Shown piece by piece: positions 5,956-9,491 of a DNA stretch of 9,491 nt. The notes beneath the pieces were generated by a model that was not told the DNA's origin, searched no databases, and worked only from the letters and a program-made list of their open reading frames with translations. Each line of letters begins with the position of its first letter. The first letter of the stretch is position 1. Position numbers and translations under genes: made by a program. The DNA is from an uncultured Verrucomicrobiota bacterium (GTDB lineage Bacteria; Verrucomicrobiota; Kiritimatiellia; RFP12; UBA1067): NCBI GenBank assembly GCA_946615275.1, contig CAMOHV010000026.1, positions 1 through 9,491 of the forward strand, written 5' to 3'.

Positions 5956-8499
5956 CTATACGTCGAGGCCAAGCGCCTTCAGCCCCTGCGAGCGTTCGCC
6001 GCCCTTCCCAGCAGGCGCGGACGGCGCGGCGGGGCCGCCGCAGTTCCTTTGCAGATGGGTTACGCCGAGCGCGGCGCGGAATGCGGCAAGAGACGGCGCC
6101 GCGTCCCTTGGAACGAAGGTTATCCGGCGCGGACGGCCGGGAAGCATGGTAAACGAATTGTCGGAGAACTCCCCTGGAACGCCCGCCGCGCTCAGCCACA
6201 CGAAGAACGCGGGCCGATCCGTCGAAACCGTCATCTCGAACGCACGGCGTCCGCCCTCGGCCGTCTCGTGCAGACCGTCCACCCGCACGTTCGCCGGGGC
6301 GAGCGGACACTCCTTGAACGGGGCCGAGAACCAGACGTTCTCCGCGTCGCCGAAGCGGATGGCGTAGAAGCCGTGGTCTCCCCAGCGGTGCCCCAGGCGC
6401 TTCACCTGCCCGGCGGCGACGGTGACCGTCTCTTTCAGATACTGGTCCGAGGGGGCGTCGGCGCGCGGCGCCGTGCCGTCGAAGGACCAAGGCTCCACGA
6501 CGAGCTCCGCCGTCACGTCCGCCGGCCCGTCGTTCGCGACGGCGAGAGCGTACCTGCGTTCGTTCCACGGATTCTCCGTTGGCAGGACGGCCACGTTGGA
6601 ATAGAAGCGCCTGGCGTGGTAGTGAAGGTGCTTCCACTTTCCGCCGTACTCCAGCGAACTCCAGGACGCGACGGGCCAGTTGTCGTTCAGCTGCCAGTAC
6701 AGCACGCCTCTGCAGACCGGGCTGCGCGAACGCCAAAGCTCCACCGCCGTCTTGATGGCAAGCGCCTGCTGCACCTGGGAGAGGTAGAGCAGCGCGTCGA
6801 AGTCCACCGGGTCGCTGAAATAGCGATGCATGGTGTCGCGTATGCGCTTGTTGCCGCCGGCATTCTTCTGGTGGTGGTTGAATATCGGCGAGGCAAGCGA
6901 CATGTCCTCCGGCCGGCAGAAGGAAAGGCACACTTCCCTCGACGGATAGCTCTGGAATCCGAATTCGCTGCAGAAGCGAGGAGTGACCTCCCCGAAGCTG
7001 CGGAAGGGCTGCCCGCCGTGCCACACGCCCCAGTAGTGGATGTCGCCGCGATGCGGATGGTTGGGGCCGTCCATGTCGTCGCGCGGCCCGTTGCAGGGCG
7101 AGCCCGGGCAGAACGCGCAGCCGGGGGCGTGGCGCGCCACGAGGGCGCGCAGCATGTCGATCCGCTCCCGGTATGCGCGGAGCGCGGCACCGGCGTCCGA
7201 GGCCCGGTGCCAGATCGCGCGGCACTCGTTGTCCCCGCACCAGAGGGCGACGGACGGATGGCGCTGGAGGCGCCTGATCTGATGGGCGGCCTCCGCGCGC
7301 ACGTTTTCCAGGAAGTCGCCGTCCGGGTAGTTGGCGCAGGCGAACATGAAGTCCTGCCACACGAGCAGGCCCAGCTCGTCGCAGGCGTCGTAGAACGCCT
7401 CGCGCTCGTACTGCCCGCCGCCCCACACGCGGACCATGTTCATGTTCGCCGCCGCTGCGCTCTCGAGGAGCCCGCGCAGCTTGGCCTCCTGGCGGCTCTC
7501 GAATGCGTCGCACGGGATCCAATTGGCGCCGCGCACGAAAACCGGGCGTCCGTTGACGCGGAACTCGAACGACAGCCCGTCTTCCTCCCCGCCCGGAATC
7601 GCCCCCTCCTCGTTGACCAGCTCCACCTTGCGTATGGCCACGCGCACCGGGATCTTGCGCCCCTTCACGTCGAGCGCAAGCTCGTGGAAGTTCTGCCCGC
7701 CCATTCCGTTGGGCCACCACAGGCGCGGCTTCGCGATGGAAAATGAATTGGTGACGACGCCCCTTGAGCCGTCCGCACCCGTTATCTCCGCCAGCGCCAC
7801 GAGGTCGCAATGCGAGAGGTCCGCGTTGAAGCGCTGCTCGTACGTGATGTAGTCCACCCGGAAGTCGTCGCAGGCGATGAGCTTCACGTCTCCGCAGAAG
7901 CCGGCCGTCATCTGCGTGATCCCCCAGTCCCAGCCTCCGTGGCACTGCGGCTTGCGCACCAGGTTGATCGCCGGAACGGTGCCGTTAGGATAGCGGTAGG
8001 GGGCGGGCGAGGCCGCAGACATTGCCTCGGCCACGCGCAGGGCGCTCTTGAACACGCCTTCCAAGCGGTTTGTCCCAGGGCGGAGGAATGGCTTCGCGTC
8101 GAACTCCCACCGGCGGAAACGGTTGGACGCGCTCCCAAGGGCGACGCCGTTCAGGAATATGGTCGCGAAGGTGTCCACGTCCTCAAGCCGCAGTATCGCG
8201 GAAGGAGCGGAAAGGACCTCCGGCGGCGGCGTGAAATCGAGCGAGAAGGTCCAGTCGCGCTCGCCCACCCACTGCACATTGGTCTCGTTCGCGCCGAAGA
8301 ACGGGTCAGGGATCTTCCCTGCGGCGAGAAGCGCGGAATGGACGTCGCCGGGGACCTGCGCCGGGCACGCGATCGGCGCGCCGGCGGCATCCGTCCCGGT
8401 CAATCGCCATTCGCCCGAGAGGTCTACGGCGACTTCGCCGCCAACCGCGAAGCCTGCGCGGAGCGACGCGCACATGATTATTCCGGCAAGGATCCTCAC
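5956..8499 (-). CDS. Exported GH2 family beta-mannosidase
   Basis: This enzyme hydrolyses terminal non-reducing beta-D-mannosyl residues from mannooligosaccharides or glycan cores. The 847 residues fit the usual length of the family plus a signal peptide. Residues 1-21 (MRILAGIIMCASLRAGFAVG) look like a signal peptide with a short h-region, so a periplasmic location is likely. The N-terminal jelly-roll domain (about 25-205) carries the GWDWG motif at 189-193, characteristic of beta-mannosidases within GH2. An immunoglobulin-like domain follows (about 210-315), then a TIM barrel (about 316-640). The predicted acid/base is Glu425 in GDNEC and the predicted nucleophile is Glu512 in CSEFGFQ. Other family segments are NHHQKN (541-546), YLSQVQQAL (572-580) and YWQLNDNWPVASWSSLEYGG (601-620). 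C-terminal beta domains follow. The GTG start is chosen from the strong AGGAGG and the 4-base overlap with the regulator. The last 28 or so residues are a low-complexity Gly/Ala/Pro extension. The substrate linkage is not determined by the sequence. Confidence 0.96.
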   Translation of the reverse strand: MRILAGIIMCASLRAGFAVGGEVAVDLSGEWRLTGTDAAGAPIACPAQVPGDVHSALLAAGKIPDPFFGANETNVQWVGERDWTFSLDFTPPPEVLSAPSAILRLEDVDTFATIFLNGVALGSASNRFRRWEFDAKPFLRPGTNRLEGVFKSALRVAEAMSAASPAPYRYPNGTVPAINLVRKPQCHGGWDWGITQMTAGFCGDVKLIACDDFRVDYITYEQRFNADLSHCDLVALAEITGADGSRGVVTNSFSIAKPRLWWPNGMGGQNFHELALDVKGRKIPVRVAIRKVELVNEEGAIPGGEEDGLSFEFRVNGRPVFVRGANWIPCDAFESRQEAKLRGLLESAAAANMNMVRVWGGGQYEREAFYDACDELGLLVWQDFMFACANYPDGDFLENVRAEAAHQIRRLQRHPSVALWCGDNECRAIWHRASDAGAALRAYRERIDMLRALVARHAPGCAFCPGSPCNGPRDDMDGPNHPHRGDIHYWGVWHGGQPFRSFGEVTPRFCSEFGFQSYPSREVCLSFCRPEDMSLASPIFNHHQKNAGGNKRIRDTMHRYFSDPVDFDALLYLSQVQQALAIKTAVELWRSRSPVCRGVLYWQLNDNWPVASWSSLEYGGKWKHLHYHARRFYSNVAVLPTENPWNERRYALAVANDGPADVTAELVVEPWSFDGTAPRADAPSDQYLKETVTVAAGQVKRLGHRWGDHGFYAIRFGDAENVWFSAPFKECPLAPANVRVDGLHETAEGGRRAFEMTVSTDRPAFFVWLSAAGVPGEFSDNSFTMLPGRPRRITFVPRDAAPSLAAFRAALGVTHLQRNCGGPAAPSAPAGKGGERSQGLKALGLDV

Positions 8500-9491
8500 T
8501 TCTTCTTCCTCCTGTCAGGCCGCCTGCGGCCCTTCATCGTCGATTCTCTCAGGACGAGCTCCCCGGAAAGCAGCACCTCTCGCGGCGGGAGCGTCGGCTC
8601 TGCGATTCTCTGGAGGAGCAGCGCCACGGCCGTGCGCCCTATTTCGTGGCACGGCTGCACGTAGGTCGTGATGGGCGGTTCCGTCTCGGCAGATACAGGG
8701 TCCCCGTTCACCCCCACGAGCATGACGTCTTCGGGCACCCTCTTGCCTATTCCCTTGAGGGTCTTCAGCAGTATGGAGGCTATGTGGTCGTTCACTACCA
8801 CGATGGCGTCCGCGCGGTTCTTTCCGGCGAAGACGCGGCTCGCCGCCCGCCTGTCCGTAGGATTGGCGAAGAACACGCAGTCCTTGCGCCACGGGAGCCC
8901 CGCCTCCGTCACGGCTATGCCGACGCCGTTGGCGCGGTTCAGGGATGTAGGCGCCGGGAGCGGATTGGAAAAGTACCATATCCTCTTTGCCCCGAGGGAG
9001 ATCACGTGGCGGGCTAGGATGTAGCCGGCGGCAGTGTTGTCGATGCCCACGAGATCGTAGTCGCTGCGCGCGGGCGGGGGCAGGATGTCGCTGTCGATGA
9101 GGACCACGGGTATCTTGGCGCGGTCGAATATGGAGAGGATGGCTCGGTTCACGCGCGCGCCGTTCCTGATGAACTGGAACGGCTGGAACACCACTCCGGC
9201 CACGCGCTCGCGCACGCACACCTCGGCGAACTCGGCGGCGCGCACGGCGCGGGCGTGGTTGCTCTCGTCCCCCAGCGCGGCGGAGAGTATGGAGCCGCCG
9301 TGAAGCCTCGCCCCCTGTGCGACGCCGGCGCATATTCTGCTGTAGAACGGATAGAACGCATCCGGCACTATCACTCCAAAGCGGAGCGGAGCCCTGTTGC
9401 GGCCGCGTGCGGAGAGGTATGTCCCGAAGCCATGCCGGCTGTCCACCAGCCGCTCGTCCTGAAGCATCTTCAGCGCGCGGCGGACGGTCTC
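8496..9491 (-). CDS. GntR/LacI-hybrid sugar-responsive transcriptional regulator (N-terminus beyond the window)
   Basis: This is a cytoplasmic DNA-binding regulator, partial at its N-terminus; 331 codons are visible. The first visible residues (ETVRRALKMLQDERLVDSRH, then GFGTYLS) match the second half of a GntR-type winged helix: the recognition helix with TVRRAL, then the wing with G-x-GTY. From about visible residue 36 (FGVIVPDAFYPFYSRI) to about 315 it is a periplasmic-binding-protein-like effector domain of the LacI/AraR kind. Typical segments there are GVVFQPF, PVVLIDSD, VGIDNTAAGYILARHVISLGAKRIW, AIVVVNDHIA and VMLVGVNGDP. This family normally represses or activates catabolic genes in response to a sugar. 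It is the first gene of the visible operon, so it probably controls the glycosidases behind it and may autoregulate. The effector cannot be read from the sequence. The protein ends in a very basic tail (KGRRRPDRRKKK) whose codons contain the next gene's ribosome binding site. The stop TGA overlaps the next start. Confidence 0.93.
   Translation of the reverse strand, partial: ETVRRALKMLQDERLVDSRHGFGTYLSARGRNRAPLRFGVIVPDAFYPFYSRICAGVAQGARLHGGSILSAALGDESNHARAVRAAEFAEVCVRERVAGVVFQPFQFIRNGARVNRAILSIFDRAKIPVVLIDSDILPPPARSDYDLVGIDNTAAGYILARHVISLGAKRIWYFSNPLPAPTSLNRANGVGIAVTEAGLPWRKDCVFFANPTDRRAASRVFAGKNRADAIVVVNDHIASILLKTLKGIGKRVPEDVMLVGVNGDPVSAETEPPITTYVQPCHEIGRTAVALLLQRIAEPTLPPREVLLSGELVLRESTMKGRRRPDRRKKK
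8508..8513 (-). promoter_or_regulatory. Shine-Dalgarno site of the beta-mannosidase gene, inside the regulator's coding sequence
   Basis: A perfect AGGAGG lies 8 bases (AAGAAGAA) upstream of the GTG at 8499. It forms part of the Arg-Arg-Lys-Lys-Lys codons at the end of the regulator. It decides the start: the next in-frame ATG (8475) has no such site. Because initiation lies within the terminating codon of the regulator (GTGA overlap), translation of the two genes is probably coupled. Confidence 0.85.

Larger units (their letters stand above)
1..9491 (-). other. Predicted single transcription unit: regulator, beta-mannosidase, EEP enzyme, repeat protein, GH-A glycosidase
   Basis: Five consecutive genes share one strand, with junctions of -4, +35, +34 and +13 bases. 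Each internal start has its own purine-rich binding site. No inverted repeat followed by a T-run was seen at any junction on the coding strand. All four genes after the regulator carry export signals, so the unit looks like a dedicated extracytoplasmic glycan-processing operon. Its promoter and its last gene or genes lie outside the window. No SusC/SusD-like or other transporter gene is visible. Confidence 0.75.

Noticed and set aside
6049..7746. Long plus-strand open frame (565 codons) opposite the beta-mannosidase gene
   Set aside because: It is antisense to a clearly conserved GH2 enzyme, has an Arg/His/Ala-rich composition and no identifiable domain. It is a GC-driven shadow.
5921..7945. 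Upstream extension of the EEP reading frame into the beta-mannosidase gene, giving a 942-residue protein
   Set aside because: The extension is Arg/Gly/Pro-rich, out of frame with the beta-mannosidase. The signal peptide at the GTG (5920), with AAAGGAG in front of it, marks the real start.

Overview
The window is a compact, GC-rich bacterial locus in which every supported gene lies on the minus strand, so transcription runs from high to low coordinates. In order of transcription it holds five genes: (1) a GntR/LacI-hybrid regulator whose N-terminus lies beyond the right edge (8496-9491); (2) an exported GH2 beta-mannosidase (5956-8499); (3) a small exported endonuclease/exonuclease/phosphatase (EEP) superfamily enzyme (5117-5920); (4) a 962-residue exported protein with autotransporter-associated beta-strand repeats but no beta-barrel (2194-5082); and (5) an exported, probably lipid-anchored, clan GH-A TIM-barrel glycosidase that runs off the left edge (1-2180). 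The fifth gene is read directly from the DNA. It opens at an ATG at 2180 and stays open to base 1.

The junctions are tight: a 4-base GTGA overlap, then gaps of 35, 34 and 13 bases, each with a purine-rich ribosome binding site. No terminator hairpin and no room for a substantial internal promoter was seen, so this is most simply one operon headed by its own sugar-responsive regulator. There are no RNA genes, insertion sequences, CRISPR arrays or gene-free stretches above 300 bases.

The organism is probably a member of the Verrucomicrobiota/Kiritimatiellota/Lentisphaerota group. This is inferred from the combination of a GntR-headed periplasmic-binding-protein-type regulator, secreted glycosidases without SusC/SusD, and a large beta-strand-repeat passenger protein with a short hydrophobic C-terminal tail instead of an autotransporter barrel. 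No phylogenetic marker is present.

Working model (inference): the regulator senses a sugar released from a beta-mannoside-containing glycan. The GH-A enzyme and the beta-mannosidase cleave the glycan outside the cytoplasm, the repeat protein is a surface adhesin or binding scaffold, and the EEP enzyme removes a phosphodiester substituent or digests another phosphodiester polymer. The pairing of an EEP enzyme with a beta-mannosidase and a barrel-less repeat protein in one operon is the most unusual aspect of the window.
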